Origin: Trichosphaerium sp. ATCC 40318 | Taxonomy: Eukaryota; Discosea; Flabellinia; Trichosidae | DNA length: 64,000 nt | Reading direction: 5' to 3' | Assembly: GCA_038496445.1 (NCBI GenBank) | Contig: JALMLS010000081.1 | Span: 142,214-206,213 of the forward strand | Shown here: piece by piece, positions 12,965-25,200 of the stretch | Layout of the letters: every line of letters starts with the position of its first letter | Numbering within the stretch: the first letter of the stretch is position 1 | Position numbers and translations under genes: made by a program | The notes under the pieces: model-generated | Database searches by the model: none | What the model was told of the DNA's origin: nothing | What the model saw: only the letters and a program-made list of their open reading frames with translations

Positions 12965-13351
12965 CTAGTCCCAGTTGGCTCCCCACTGTATTTTTTCTTC
13001 TTGTGGTTCTGGCTGTGGCTCTGGAGTCGGTTCTACTGCCTGCGGTTGAATGCTCGGGGTTACTGGTTCGTCAGCATCCTCGCTGTATTTGGTGCTGACA
13101 GTTCTCCTGCAATTGCGTTAGATAGCAGAACAAAGTGCAACAACTCATTACCTTGGAGGAGCCTGATTAAAGGATGAGCCCCAAGTCTCGCGCTCTGGCT
13201 GGAAGGTGTCCTTGGTGTCGACAGTATTTACTTCTCCATCGCGTGTCAAAAGTTGCTAGAAAGATTATGAGATTACATTCCTAAACAACGTCCGAATGCG
13301 CACCTCTCTGACCATGGTTTTTTTCGGTTCTTTTGTTGATTTGGCACACAT
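12965..13351 (-). CDS. Small hydrophilic protein, unrecognised
   Basis: The exons are 13304-13351, 13152-13255 and 12965-13106 (TAG), with GT/AG junctions and matching phases. They give a protein of about 97 residues starting MCAKSTKEPKKTMVRE. It has a Lys-rich start, a polar middle (FQPERETWGSSFNQAPPR) and a Pro/Glu-rich tail (PTPEPQPEPQEEK) ending QWGANWD. There are no membrane segments or known domains. No exon reaches 60 codons, so a simple ORF scan misses the gene. Function unknown. Confidence 0.55.
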
Positions 13352-13544
13352 TTGTCTTGTGTGAGGCCAAACGAATAAGACCTGGTTCAGGCGTTAACAA
13401 AAAAACAAGGCCTAACAGAAAATAGGATTGTTTCGTACCCAAAACAGGCATGCAAAACAGTCAATAGTGCACGTTATGATGTACATATTATACCTGCATG
13501 TCCAGTCCGGATATTTTTTAGAGAGCGTAGTCTAAAGGAGCCGA

Positions 13545-14460
13545 TTGAGAAGGGGAGATAAAAGGAACAACAAAATGCGACTACAATATTACCTGGCAGT
13601 GGGACTTTGCTGTACTTACAGCTGTCACATCAAATGCAGCAGAAGCGCCATATCCTGTAGCGATGAGCAAGGACGCCAAAATTATCTTGCGAGATGGTTT
13701 AGCAAACAACGTTTGATCAAAACGGCAAGGACCACACTTACAATAACCCCAAATGTTTTGTTGTTTTTAATGACAGACCAGTAAATACTACTGGCGGCTA
13801 TTATAGTCGCAGCTACTGCTGTGCACGTGCGCAGTGCTATATTCTTAACAGGCCACGTACATCGCAGTGATCCAAATCCTTTGTTTGCTAACACGGCTGA
13901 GTTAGCAGTGATAATACCGTTAACATCGATTTTGTTTGGTTACATTGGAGCTGTGTTGGTTGCGCATTCGATTGACACTCAATTTTGTACTAATTAATTT
14001 GGCGTCAGCGCTGGCGTATGGGTTTTGCGTACCGTATGCTGATTTACCGTAAGGTCTTGATTTTCTGGGAGAATTTGATTTTAAAATGTAAATTAAAGCA
14101 ATTAATAATCGCTACCTGGAATCTGCATGCCACTAAAGACAAGCGACGTGACGGATATCGCCTTGTTTGAAGTTAGAATTATCCGGTGGTCGTCAAATAT
14201 TACGTACGAGTACCACTAAGTGAAATAGTGCCGATATAACGGCCCATCTATTCATTAGGTGAGAGCTTGTAAAAAATGAGAGTCAATGTTCTTCTAGCAC
14301 AGTTTGTTAGCCTTTGTGATGATCTACTGAGTGCTGCTTCGTACGTGGCACAATAAATATGCTCGTTGGCGCTATTAGGGTAATCGTTGTTTGTCAGTAC
14401 ATTATTAACAAATATAAAGCTACCAGGCGCGCTGAAAGCGTAGCGGTAATACGTCAATGG
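13545..14460 (+). other. Unresolved region with probable membrane-protein exons
   Basis: Several plus-strand segments look coding: about 13590-13720 (EAPYPVAMSKDAKIILRDGL), a hydrophobic stretch about 13800-13995 (ELAVIIPLTSILFGYIGAVL), about 14110-14200 (TSDVTDIALFEVRIIRW) and about 14278-14440 (LLAQFVSLCDDLLSAAS, joined across a GTACGT/CAG intron). I could not join them into one consistent frame. Minus-strand frames over the same DNA are also open, including a 70-codon hydrophobic one at 13682-13894. This may be a membrane-protein gene with several introns, or a decayed one. Confidence 0.25.
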
Positions 14461-14599
14461 TACTAATCACACTTTACAACTTATTTTGTGTAATTCAGCT
14501 ACAAGCACACATACACGCCACACAACGCGTTTAAAACTACAAAGCAAGCGTACAAATAGGTCAGTGTCAAATACACTCGCGAAATACTTTCCACAAGAC

Positions 14600-16430
14600 A
14601 TGGTAGAGGCCAAATCAACAGAAAGACAACTCGCCTTGCCAAATACGCACAAGAGCGCACTAATAGCAAAAGAATATAAAAAAAAAACAAGAGAAGCAGT
14701 GACGTTCCATTGGGCCAGTCTTTGCCTTGCAACAATGTACGCTCTCTCGACAAAATCCTTTTTAAACGATGCTGTATCACGTTGTTCATTTGTTTAATGT
14801 AGTAAAGTTCCAATCGGTGTGGTAAGTGAATTTGAATAGTTGACATAGTGAAAGGGTCTTTTAGCCAAGTCAGTTTAACCAACTTTGGACTGGTTTTAGG
14901 TTTGTAACAGTTCAGCCATTATCACTGACGGACTCTTCGATATAACAAATGTTATAAGAAATAAGGCGTACACTGCGGGCTACAAAGGTACCATTTGTTT
15001 AACAACAATGCTGCATTTAAAGTGGCGCAATCACATGTCTTTCGCTTTTTTTCTAATAATTGTTATAGCTTCTGTGCCCGTATCCACTATGACGTATCCA
15101 TACGGAAAGGGCAAGTACATGCCTTTATATGGCGTTTTGGGCGCATCAATGTCGATGGGTACGTTGTCGGTAAACGTATCCGGTTGTGCTAAATGAATCA
15201 TCTCAAGGTGTTATTGCATGCATGACAGGTTTGGGATTTGCATCATTGGTTTCTGCACCATACTGCGTACGGATTTAGAGATGATTGTATAAGAATAACA
15301 TGTATCAAAGGTGACATTTGCAGGTGCTGTTTCAGCTTGTGCGCTGTTTTTTGTGCGGGGAGGTCTCTTTCAGTACTACCAATCTGGCAACAATAAAATG
15401 GTGGATGGCAAGAAGAAACACGATGCTCCAGAACATAATCTGGTATATGATGAGGATAACGTACCAGCATTGCGTCATAGAGAAGCACTATTACCATCAA
15501 TAATAGCATTTGGATCTGCTTTTGTGTCAGCAGCAGGAGTACCATTTGTGGATGCATGTGGTGGTACGTGTTTCCTTTCTACAACCATCAGTCTCATTTG
15601 TTTATTATTTTCTAGTCTTTATCATCGCTGCCTTCACTATGAGGTCTGTATGGCTGACATACACTCGCAATGCGGCAGCATTAGTTGAAAAGAATGTGGA
15701 GCATGTCAAGTTTGAACAGATATTAGCAACTCTTGATGAATTGAAGCTTCCTGTTGAGGTTTTCTACAATTTACGTGTGCGCAACATGGGTCCGTATTTT
15801 GTAGCAGACATGCGAGTCTTGTTGCCAACAGATTTGGATATTGAGAGCGGATGTAGTCTGGTCAAGCTGATACAAACAAAAGTTGAACAAAAAGTGCACA
15901 GACTGAGGGAGTTCAACATTGTGCGTCACTACACTGGATTCTCATAACAAAGTGTCATAGTCTTATTCTTTCTGTTATAGTTTATGGACTGCGAATCCGA
16001 AGAAGAACGGAAAAAGAAGCGGTCAGCCTCTAAAATACCGTTGATACACAACAAGATATTTAAAATTGTTGAAGAAGTACATTCATTAAATTGTTCCTTT
16101 TTGGAAGTTTTCATCGCAATAACACAGGGCTTTTAGGCTGATTTGTTTCGTGTTTATAAGACGTCCAAGTACCATTCATATATATTTAATGACTACCATG
16201 TTGTGTTATTCACTGCACATGTGGATCCAACGTTATTACCATCGTACGTCTACAAACAACCATGTTTTGGAATGTGTATTGATGTTGTGTCTGGTTGTAG
16301 AAAACAAGATGAGGTTTCTAGTGGCTTGCGTACCTTTATCCTTGAACAATTACAAGGCGTAGTCGATGATGTTATCATCAATACTGATGTGTATCCTCTA
16401 ACAGATGGAGCGATTGACGTATTGAGATGA
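14600..16430 (+). CDS. Cation diffusion facilitator (CDF/SLC30-like) transporter with two C-terminal domains
   Basis: The proposed exons are 14600-14736, 14803-14821 (19 nt), 14900-14987, 15069-15158, 15208-15228, 15324-15560, 15616-15920, 15981-16076 and 16137-16430 (TGA). The helix 1-2 region reads SSAIITDGLFDITNVIRN and keeps the DxxxD metal-site spacing. The loop before helix 3 is YPYGKGKYMPLYG, matching the family HPYGxGKxEPL. Helices 5-6 are ALLPSIIAFGSAFVSAAG and VFIIAAFTMRSVWLTY. A cytoplasmic domain follows (LRVRNMGPYFVADMRV). The next intron (GTGCGT...TATAG, 60 nt) keeps the frame open and adds a second domain of similar length. CDF proteins export Zn2+, Mn2+ or Fe2+ from the cytosol by proton antiport. 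The start ATG is a choice. The helix-5 HxxxD metal motif is missing. If the intron after 15920 is not used, the first protein would end at 15947. Confidence 0.7.
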
Positions 16431-16856
16431 ATGATATCCATCAAATCCACGAAAAAAAAAATAGAAAAAAAGAAAACAAATAAGAAATGGTTCTGATTTC
16501 ATCTGGTTGATTGGTTTTTTATTAAACGTTACGTTTTACTGAATTGTAAGGGCATTAAGAAGTTGGTATTAAGAATTTCTATTGTTGTTGCCTATTAGAT
16601 ACTTGCAAACAAATAGACATATTTCAAGACTTTCGAGAAAATTCTGAGTTTCCTTATTCGGGAATTAGCAATATCCCTTCTTTTGTAATAGAGATTTGGT
16701 AGCTCAACTATCACACCTTCGAGTACTTCTACGGTTGCTTTAGCTTCGCCTTCTCCTAATGTTACTGATTACGCGTTATATCTTCATTGAATTCATAAAC
16801 ACCTTAAGTCTCCAATTCTGTTTTCTTTTTGTTTGACGTGATTATATCACGGGAGA
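16431..16856. other. Intergenic region upstream of the fucosyltransferase gene
   Basis: This A+T-rich spacer lies between two plus-strand genes. I see no coding signal. It probably holds the 3' end of the CDF gene and the promoter of the next gene. Confidence 0.35.
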
Positions 16857-18781
16857 ATGAAGGAGGGTCGTGTGTGGTTAATTATTCTGGCATTATATGC
16901 GTTGTCTTCCGCTGTGGTGATGCTGTTTGCATTTCCTTTCTCTGGAAGTACATTGCACCCTTTTTCGCCTGAAACCGGTAACACAATGCATGTTACGCTG
17001 CAGCATACGCCACATGCCTTAGAAAATCTCAATCCGGTGCCAGAACCTACAAAACCGGTAGAAGAGCACGTGACAACGCCAAATATAGTGGATATTAGCC
17101 GCAAACCTATTATAGAGCCTCATGTAGATAACTCTATTACAAAACCAACATTTAAGCCTCTGGAAGTGCGTCATTACTGTACTAATGCGTGTTAACTTTC
17201 ATCCAAGCGTCTGGATCCGATAATTTACGGTGATGAACCTAAATTGCTTATTTACGCTCCAAATGGTCAATTAAACAGTACGCATGTCTCTATTATAGCG
17301 TACAACCTAACTTTTGAGTGCAATAGATCAACGGAAGTGCGCTAAAAAAACCACGTCGCATAAATCATCTCACGTGATATTTATAGGTCCTTCATGGATG
17401 CACTAGGTTTCGCACGTGTTCTTAACAGGTATCATAAGAATACCTTGTTTTTTTTTAGTTTTTAACACATTATACGCTGCAGGACACTCGTGTTACCTTA
17501 CTTATCCTTTCGGTATGTTATTACTGTTAGCACATGTCTCATTCTGAGCATTCTTTAGGCATAACTACTTGCAACGATTCGAAAACAACATGGGCGTGTA
17601 CGCTCCTATTGGGTGCTTTTTGTGCTAATTTCTAAGTATCATCAAGTAAGACGACATACGTTCATATGCAACAATATTTTGATGTGTCAACGGTGCAAGG
17701 TATCAAACTTGTGCGCCCAGGACCATACCTACGGGATGTATGCGGTAATATAGTCACGTTACATGACGTGCATCAAACAAAAGAGACGAACCCAAAGAAA
17801 TACTACAACAAGTAAGCCACTGCTCATGTGACAGTCAATTCACTAATGTCTGTTTGTCAGGAGGTTAGGGTTAAAGTGGGACAGTACGTCATTTCTAAAA
17901 ACAAGTGGTTTAGTACAATGTTTATTGAGTTGGATATTAGTCAAAAAGCACATGAAAACAAATACAAAAAAATGGAACACTGAAGCTGTGCATCGAGCTT
18001 TTGGAGGAATCCAAACAACATGTTTGTGCTTAGGTGTTCTATTCAATGACTTTGAGCATCCTTCAAAGTTAGCATATGCAAATCTTAGACAATCTATACG
18101 GTTTGCATCGTGGGTTATGAACACAGCCAGAGTACGACATTTCAAAACTGAAAGTTGGAACAAAGGATTGACGTGATTGTACGTTTAGGATGTGCGGTCT
18201 ACACTTGGTTTAAATGAAAAACCGTTTCTAGCACTTCATCACCGTAGAAGACCAGCGTACGTCATATTTCTTGAGTGTATTTCTTGTAGGGATTGTGTTT
18301 TAATTGCGTGGTTGTAGAGAAGGGTTTTGTATGAAGCACCAAAAAGCCCGATTAACGTGTACTTTACCACCGGAATATGTCATAGCAAAAATACATGAAG
18401 CATTCACTAAATTTAAACTACATGCAGACACACCAATATTTCTTGCATCATCTATTACAAATGCAACTGAGGTAGATATCATCAAATCTGCTTTTCCAAG
18501 TACATAACCAACAAATGTTTAAAAACACTGTCCAACACTTTGTCTTAGATTGTAGGACTTATATGCCAGTCTACACTATAAAACAATCTGACGATGGGTT
18601 GATGATATCCATGGTATGATGTGTTGTAATATTCGGTGTTGGAGCTTAATTTTGTTAGATTGACCAGTTGCTGTGTTCTTGGGCGGATTTCTTTCTGGGT
18701 ACTTCGCAGAGCACTTTTAGTCATATTATACGAGAAGAGAGGACTATTGTACTTGGCAAGGATAAGGGCATCACCTTTTGA
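16857..18781 (+). CDS. GDP-fucose protein O-fucosyltransferase-like protein
   Basis: The protein starts with a short cytosolic segment and a signal anchor (LIILALYALSSAVVMLF), so it is a type II Golgi/ER protein. A stem follows. After splicing, the N-terminal family block is GQLNNQRKSFMDALGFARV followed by LNRTLVLPYLSFR, the hallmark of the PF10250 O-fucosyltransferase superfamily. Later blocks are KPFLALHHRRRP (the HxR region), DTPIFLASSITNATEVDI and IDQLLCSWADFFLGTSQSTF, then FSHIIREERT and the stop TGA at 18779-18781. There are about ten short introns. One runs from GTATCATAAG to a CAG at about 17483 and rejoins the LNR|TLVLP block exactly. The predicted role is fucose transfer to Ser/Thr of secretory proteins. 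The acceptor is unknown. Confidence 0.85.
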
Positions 18782-18893
18782 CCAGACTAGCTACATTTTT
18801 TTATTATTGTATGTCGCTTCCCTCTTGTACTTGTATTTATAATTCTCGAATATTCCCTTTTACTTCAAACTTCCATCAGTTGTTTATGTTGAG

Positions 18894-19891
18894 TCACAGT
18901 TGCCCCATTATTAGATCAACAATTCTCGTTGTTATTGCAGGGATAAAGCACCATTTTTTTGTTGTAGTATTCTTAAGATCATCAATGGAAATTGGTATAG
19001 TCTGCCAAGGTATAATTTTGTATTTTGATTTCTAGTAGTTGTAGGTTTTTTGTTCACAAAACCTTTCTATGGCTTCTACAGTTGTAGGTGTGTATGTATC
19101 ATTAATAACTACTGTCCCAGTTTTGTATCCATCCCAACTTAAAGAGCACTAGAAAAACACGTGTCATTGTTTGTAACTTGGTAGTTTGTTATCAGCTCAA
19201 AAATATTGTCACGTGATTAAACACGTGTAAATAATCGTGATGGCATGACGTACACTGTATGGGATAATTCCTGAAATTCGTATTGCTTTAAATTCCTTTA
19301 TAGTTTGCTTCTGCTTTAAAGTTTTTCGTTGTCTTCTCTTTCGTTTGTTCCTCTTATTATTCGCTTTGTAATCACACCTCCCTATTAACATGCACACCCC
19401 TTTCCTGCGTGATATAGTGGTGCGATGGGTATAACGGATCTCATAGGTTAACGTGACAGTGCCCAAAGCATTAATATCTCTTCTCCTGCAGAGTTTCGAG
19501 TTAAACAAGGTTTTATTTCGAAACAAACCGTACCAGTTGGGTGAAGGTTGTATGTTTATTGTTTTAACATGCTCGCCTCGTTCTAATTTACATGCATAAA
19601 GGCCAGCAAATTCCAGAACGTAGTGTTGCATTTTTAGTTGTTTTAGTAGCCCTTTGGTATCACTGTCGCTGGTTGAAATCTCGTAAGTACGTTTTAGCGC
19701 TCTTAGCCCTGTTTAAAAGTTATTAACGAAGAAAGTGCCAGAATTTAATCAAAAGTGTACGTACACGCGTTTTTACCACCCGAGAAAGTGTTTACAAAGG
19801 CGCAGGTAGTGCTAAACTTTGAAAGAACAAAAATATCGCATAGGTCCATCACACATACTATAAGCTCCGGCGGCATATCAAGAAGCTCCAT
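18894..19891 (-). CDS. F-box protein with beta-rich C-terminal region
   Basis: The start ATG is at 19889-19891 and the stop TGA at 18894-18896. The first exon encodes a typical F-box (MELLDMPPELIVCVMDLCD, then IFVLSKFSTTCAFVN), expected to bind SKP1 in an SCF ubiquitin ligase. Downstream exons (HYVLEFAGLYACKLERGEHV; ALGTVTLTYEIRYTHRTT; WDGYKTGTVVINDTYTPTT; KIIPWQTIPISIDDLKN) suggest a beta-sandwich substrate-recognition module that I cannot name. Two introns end at the acceptors before the NALGTV and CSLSWDG exons. Some boundaries between 19.65 and 19.8 kb are uncertain. Confidence 0.6.
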
Positions 19892-20061
19892 TGCCAACAG
19901 GGTATTGTAGAAAAATGTAGCTCTTCGCGTTTACTTGAATATTCGCGTAAACTTTAACGATTTTTTCCTGTTTGGCCATCCGACTGTTGGGACATTGTTG
20001 TTTTACGGTTTTTACTTAATTTATAAATTGAATCTGTCTTGGGTTTACAGTGTCAGTGATG

Positions 20062-20451
20062 GTTATCTTACATTATATACATTATTACGGTGATGCCTCG
20101 GAATCCGATTCTGTGACTGAACCAAGTGAAGGTAGAGCAGTTGCTTTTAAAGGAGGTGGGGATCCTCTAGCTATGCTGTTCTTTGTGCTCTATACAATGA
20201 GAGTTAATATAGCGGCTTTGAAGCGGTATACGTGTACCCCCATTGAACAAGGTAGACGCGTAAAGTCAGAGTTACTACGTGGCCTTCTTCTTCTTTGTGA
20301 TACGCTTGTTGGGATGGCTCTAGGAGTTGATGGTGTGAAAGTGTCTTCATCGCTTATTTCTGGATGTGCTAGTGCCATTTGTGCTGTATATTCTCCTTCT
20401 TTCTGCTTCCATAGCTTTGTTATAACAAGAAAGAGGTATGGCTTGACCTGA
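20062..20451 (+). CDS. Hypothetical protein, weakly PEX11-like
   Basis: This is an open exon with ATG at 20062-20064, preceded by a T-rich tract ending TTTACAG that could be a splice acceptor. The polar start (GDASESDSVTEPSEGRAV) is followed by amphipathic and hydrophobic segments (LAMLFFVLYTM; ELLRGLLLLCDTLVGMAL; SSLISGCASAICAVYS). The order of helices and the LLxLCDTL segment recall the C-terminal half of peroxisomal PEX11 proteins, but the resemblance is weak. An upstream exon is likely. The antisense frame is also open in part. Confidence 0.3.
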   Translation, partial: VILHYIHYYGDASESDSVTEPSEGRAVAFKGGGDPLAMLFFVLYTMRVNIAALKRYTCTPIEQGRRVKSELLRGLLLLCDTLVGMALGVDGVKVSSSLISGCASAICAVYSPSFCFHSFVITRKRYGLT

Positions 20452-20479
20452 GGACCGATTTAGCGAATAAGGCGGTTTT

Positions 20480-21160
20480 TTTGGGTTTTTTGTACCTCAT
20501 CCTCGTCCATCTCGCTTAGTTTTTGTGAGAGACGCCTAGAGATGCAAATGAGATCAACGTAAACGATATAAAAAAAGATTTCTGAGCATACTCATTTAAC
20601 CAAACCCAGCCAGCTAGTATTTCGTCTAGTGAATTCGAGGCAGCGATTTGGTAGTAAGGGGAGTAGTTATAGACAATACGAAAATTCTCGGTTGTGGGGT
20701 CGGAGAACACGAACCGACCCAATTTCCCAAACACACCTATTATAGTACTTTAGCGTTATACAATTCCAAAGATAAAGAGAAAACTCAAGCGGAAATGTCT
20801 TTTAAAACCGTTGGTTTGCGTTTCAACAATTGGTGGTTTTGGGAAGTGGAAGTAATTGCAGCTCTGCCCTTCAAAAATGAGCGAACAGGAGTTCATAAAG
20901 GAGTATGGTGACAAATTAAGGCGTGTAGGTAATATTCGTACCGGATACACCTGAATCAAAGCCTATGTGCGCGTTAGTACAAGTAAAGCGCGTTTATATA
21001 AAAAAAAATTGTACCTTCTGTAAAATGGCGCTGAAGAGAGAAATGATCGCTTCGCTTTAATGTGGCCCATAGCAGACCAGAGCCAAAGGTTTGACGAGGC
21101 TTAACCCACATTATTCGCACTTCATAAGGAAAGAAGTTGCGCCTATCGAGTCTTGTTTAC
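20480..21160 (-). CDS. Unrecognised multi-exon protein, ends uncertain
   Basis: Exons join cleanly on the minus strand with phase-1 introns. One at about 21020-21158 encodes NFFPYEVRIMWVKPRQTFGS and LLWATLKRSDHFSLQRHFTE. A tiny exon at about 20941-20961 encodes FDSGVSG. The next reads SCNYFHFPKPPIVETQTNGF. After an intron starting GTTTTCTC comes FGKLGRFVFSDPTTENFRIV and YNYSPYYQIAASNSLDEIL. The stretch from about 20497 to 20530 may hold the last exon. I recognise no family and see no membrane segment. Coordinates are approximate at both ends. Confidence 0.45.
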
Positions 21161-21344
21161 AATTATTCGCTGGAAGATAACTTGGTTGGTTACTGTGAAA
21201 CTGGAATTCAACGTCTCTTGCTACGAACGAAAAATTGCCGCTGGTAAAGAAAATGAACATGTTTGACTTTTTGTCTGTGTTTTCGTGAAGCGAAGTTGTG
21301 CAATTTGGTGGAAGTAAAGCTTAGCCTAGAACCGACAAAGCCCA

Positions 21345-21915
21345 ATGATTGTGTTTATCTGTTCTTTGTATCATTATGTGACTAGTTGCCTGCATTCAAC
21401 AAATTCAACTTCTTGCTTTTGTTGTTTGCCGGTTTTATTCAACTCTTTGCGCATGAAACGATATTTCCTCCAGGTGGTTTGAATTGTAATCAACTAGAAA
21501 AATTTAATGACAGCGGTCTCCTTTCGTCGATGTCAAAGGTACAGACTTTGAGATTGCGTTTACCACAGTGAGGAGATATGCACCAAGGTTTTGTGAACAA
21601 GCAAATCAGCTGTACAGGCCTGAATAACGGAACGTTAATCTACTATCTCAGTTCGTTGGTCCTATTGATACTACCAACCCATCAAATGCAGCATTACAAG
21701 GTACATCACCACTGAACGGTGCTGGTGTCACTGTCTCAGATTTACGATTACAACCGAGCCTTAAGAGATGGCCCTCCTACAATTGGTAATTAACACTTGA
21801 CCAGGCACATTTTACACTGCTAAAATCCAACTATTTCGCTCAGGAAGCACTTTATTTGTGTTGTAGTATCCATTGGAGCACTTTTTACGATAAAAATAAA
21901 TGACTAAATAACTAG
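21345..21915 (+). other. Unresolved coding exons, possible small membrane or secreted protein
   Basis: Several overlapping readings are open here. One has a hydrophobic lead (NFLLLLFAGFIQLFA). One reads SPFVDVKGTDFEIAFTTVRR followed by YAPRFCEQANQLY. One, starting at an ATG near 21577, gives GTLIYYLSSLVLLILP and, after a GTACATC...CTCAG intron, IYDYNRALRDGPPTIG. A last exon near 21870 ends at TAA. The IYDYNRALRDGPPTIG block looks genuinely coding, but the gene model cannot be fixed by eye. Confidence 0.25.
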
Positions 21916-22230
21916 TTGACTAACTTGACTGAGGACAATACAGAATTCAAGAAAATATCCAATCAAACGAATAGAATGATGCTTAATGCACAACGTATCT
22001 TTATCATAAAACATGGAACTGTCAAAAGCTCATGAGTGTAAATAAACATTTTGTATGTCAAAGAAAAAATAAGAAGCAGCGAAAGAAGGTTCTGTCACAT
22101 TTTTGAATTTTCACCGAAAAAGAAAATTGCCTTTACAACATTATATTACACGGCTATGTTGTAGATTAGCACTATCATTAATATAGTGCTTTGGACAATA
22201 GAATAGGTCAAAGTTTGAATGGTTTTCGGA

Positions 22231-25200
22231 TTAATTTACTTTTATTTTGTCTTCGTAATTGATCCTTCTTAGTGTACAGAATAAGATGATAGTCAGATCA
22301 ATTACAAAAAATATTGGAAGAACCCATCCAGTCAGGTAATCAGAATCATCATCTTCATCCTCTTCCTTGATACACTTATGCATCTTTAGAAGCTCCTTTA
22401 TTTCATTAGCACGTTTTTTGTACTCAGCCACTTGACCTGCAGGCAAAAAGTTAAACAGTGGATTCTACTACTCCAAATACAACAGTACCATCAAGCAAAA
22501 CCAATCTTTCGAGTGCTTGTGACCATGCTAACCGTTCGCTTGAATCAACAATATTACGAATGATAGCACCAGCATGGCTGTACGCTCTTTCAAGCTTATC
22601 CAAGGGGAGGTATGATCGAACATTTGGTTCATAGATTGCTTTTGTACGAATATTATCTAGTATACTATACGCTTCTTGCATTGTTTCTGAAGCTGCTTGC
22701 AATGCATTAACAATGTAGTTGCGGTGAGCGACATCTGTATCAAACGCAGAAAAGTGGTATTTGCTTGATGTTTCAGAAAGAGGGCTATCGCCTACAGACC
22801 AAGCCCAATCCTATTGGCTTAAGTCAATACCATAGTTTTCGAAAAAAAAACCGCCAAAAACATTCGACGCACTTGAACTGTCTTATTGTTTGCCTCGCTA
22901 AATCCAACATGGCGTGATAATGTTCCACTTAATACCTCAACTGTTGCTGCCAAACATCCCTTCATGGGTCTCATTAGATCTATTTTTATCGTAGTTTAGA
23001 ATTCAGAGAAAAATTTAAAGGAGTTGATTTACCATAGTAAATTTTGTCTCCGTTGCAATCCAATTGACTAGGATGTTTGCGTTCTTTGGACTGTACAGCC
23101 AATACCATACCAGGAAGAGCCTTAGGCAGATGTTTGTTAAAGAGGTAGTGATGTTTGGATGAGAAAAATTCCTGTTTTTTGTACCTTGGCAGTGTGGTGA
23201 TGATCGATCAGTACTGGTGATTCGTATGCCGTTGAAAATAAGAAAATAGGAATATGTCTTGTGCCGCTACCGTATGTATCATTTGATGAAAGGCCTTCCA
23301 TTTGAAGTGCAGTCAATTGTTGATAAAACTTTAGAGAATCAATGTAAAGTGTATCAGCTGAATAGAATTGTCCTTCATCATCTAATGCAGGTGAATTACT
23401 GTGCTTCAAAGAACGTGCAAACGCTAATGAAAGCTCAGCATCGTCTAACATGGACAACCTACAAAAAACAAGTCAGCAATTTGTTCAACTCTTCTTTTTG
23501 TTTTTTTCTCGTTTCAGAACAACCACGCACTCTTTGAATCTGAACGTGAACTCTTGAGAAGGCAACTTAAATTTAGCTATCTCATGTTTGAAATCATCAG
23601 TATTAAAATTATGTCTCCCGAGTGGGTCGTAATCCTAGAGCCGCAAATAAACGAAAATGTTTCCAAAACAAAAACACTCAAAGAAAAGAATAGTTTCTCA
23701 GTCAAGCTGTTTCGTACTTTGTGAGTCTTTATGACATAGAAGTCAAATGTAACACGTTGTGTGTAATATGTACGATACCGTGGTTGTGGAGGAGTTATCA
23801 AGTGTGTAATAGCACGTGATGTGACAGCATGAAGATCTGATAAAAATCTTCCTTGTACCTCAGCTGTCCAAATCTTATCAGTATTTTCTAGTTCCTTGTC
23901 CACGATATCATGAAGAAGACCATCAATCGTGGTATCCGTGGTCGTAGACGCTTCGTGTATACGTAGAGACACTTGTTTGCAAAGAGGACTATCTTCTCGT
24001 TTCTTTCTTAGACAGTATTGCGTGTAGTGCTTTTTTGCGATTGAAATCATGTTTGCTCTCACAGCTCCTTCATGTTCCCTCTGGAACGTTGCTTGTTTCT
24101 CTAACAGATAATCAAAAATGTCATTATCCTCGAAATGAGGGGATTGGTACCTGTGGATTTTGGTATTTTGGAGTGAACTGAAGGCAGTGAGTGCGTGTGC
24201 CTGAAACCGACTCCGTCTTGAGCTGATACTGTAGTACCCCATTCAAAAGGGCCAGCAGTCAAGTCAATAAACATCATGCGACCATGTGATACCCACGTGT
24301 CAACCAAACAGTCAGAGCAAGGTACCATACCTCTTAGGACCTCATAGAGATATCTCTTTTCATATCCTGTACCTTGTACTGCTGTATACTTTGCAACTTC
24401 TTCAATAGTTCTTTCTTGCTCTCCTTTGATGAGTGCGCACTCTGGCATGTCGGCATTGCTCTCATCTGTGCAATCTTTTTCAGAATTTTGTAAAGACCAA
24501 TCAACCACGTCGCCTTTTACGAAAATAGAGAGGTACTGCTTCGCCCATTCCTAAAAAAAAGTATTGTTAAATCAGGGGAGACTAATTTTTTTTTGAACAA
24601 GCACGTGCCATTGAATCTCTCATCACGTCATGATCGAAAACATGTTTATCTTCACCTTCCGCAAAGTATCTGGAATGATAGTCTTCTACAGTATCATCAC
24701 CTTGCTTTCCTGATCTCCCAGAGCCCTGTTTTTTGTAGAAATCCGAAAATGAAGCAATATTAAGAGTACCAAAGCTCTGTTAAAAACATTAAAAAATTAT
24801 TTTACTTCTTTGGGTCTAACGTACTCCCTTAAGCAGCTCAATCTCCTTTTGTGAGTATCCAACTCTATATCCATATACTTGATCCTAAGAGAACATTATT
24901 GACAAGATATATTAGAAGAGTGATGAATAAAAAGAGTACCTTGTTGTTTACTGGGCGAAGTGGGTTAAGTACGAAAATAGTATATGACTTAGTGAGACCA
25001 AGATCATCAACAAGGCTCTCTAGTAGCCCAGCAATCTTGTATGGATTCACATAATATTCAGTATCTTGCCCTTCTGTCTCATTACCGGACTTTGGGCCAT
25101 CTATACTGCATTGTTGTGCGTGAGGATCAGAGGCACGCTAAAAAACAAGATATCACAATGTGTCACCATTTAAACTCTCTATCATTGTCTAATTGCGTAC

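Noticed and set aside
15921-15947. CDF gene ending at TAA 15945-15947
   Set aside because: Possible, but a typical GTGCGT donor and TATAG acceptor keep phase and add a domain of similar pattern. I chose the longer model and stated the alternative.
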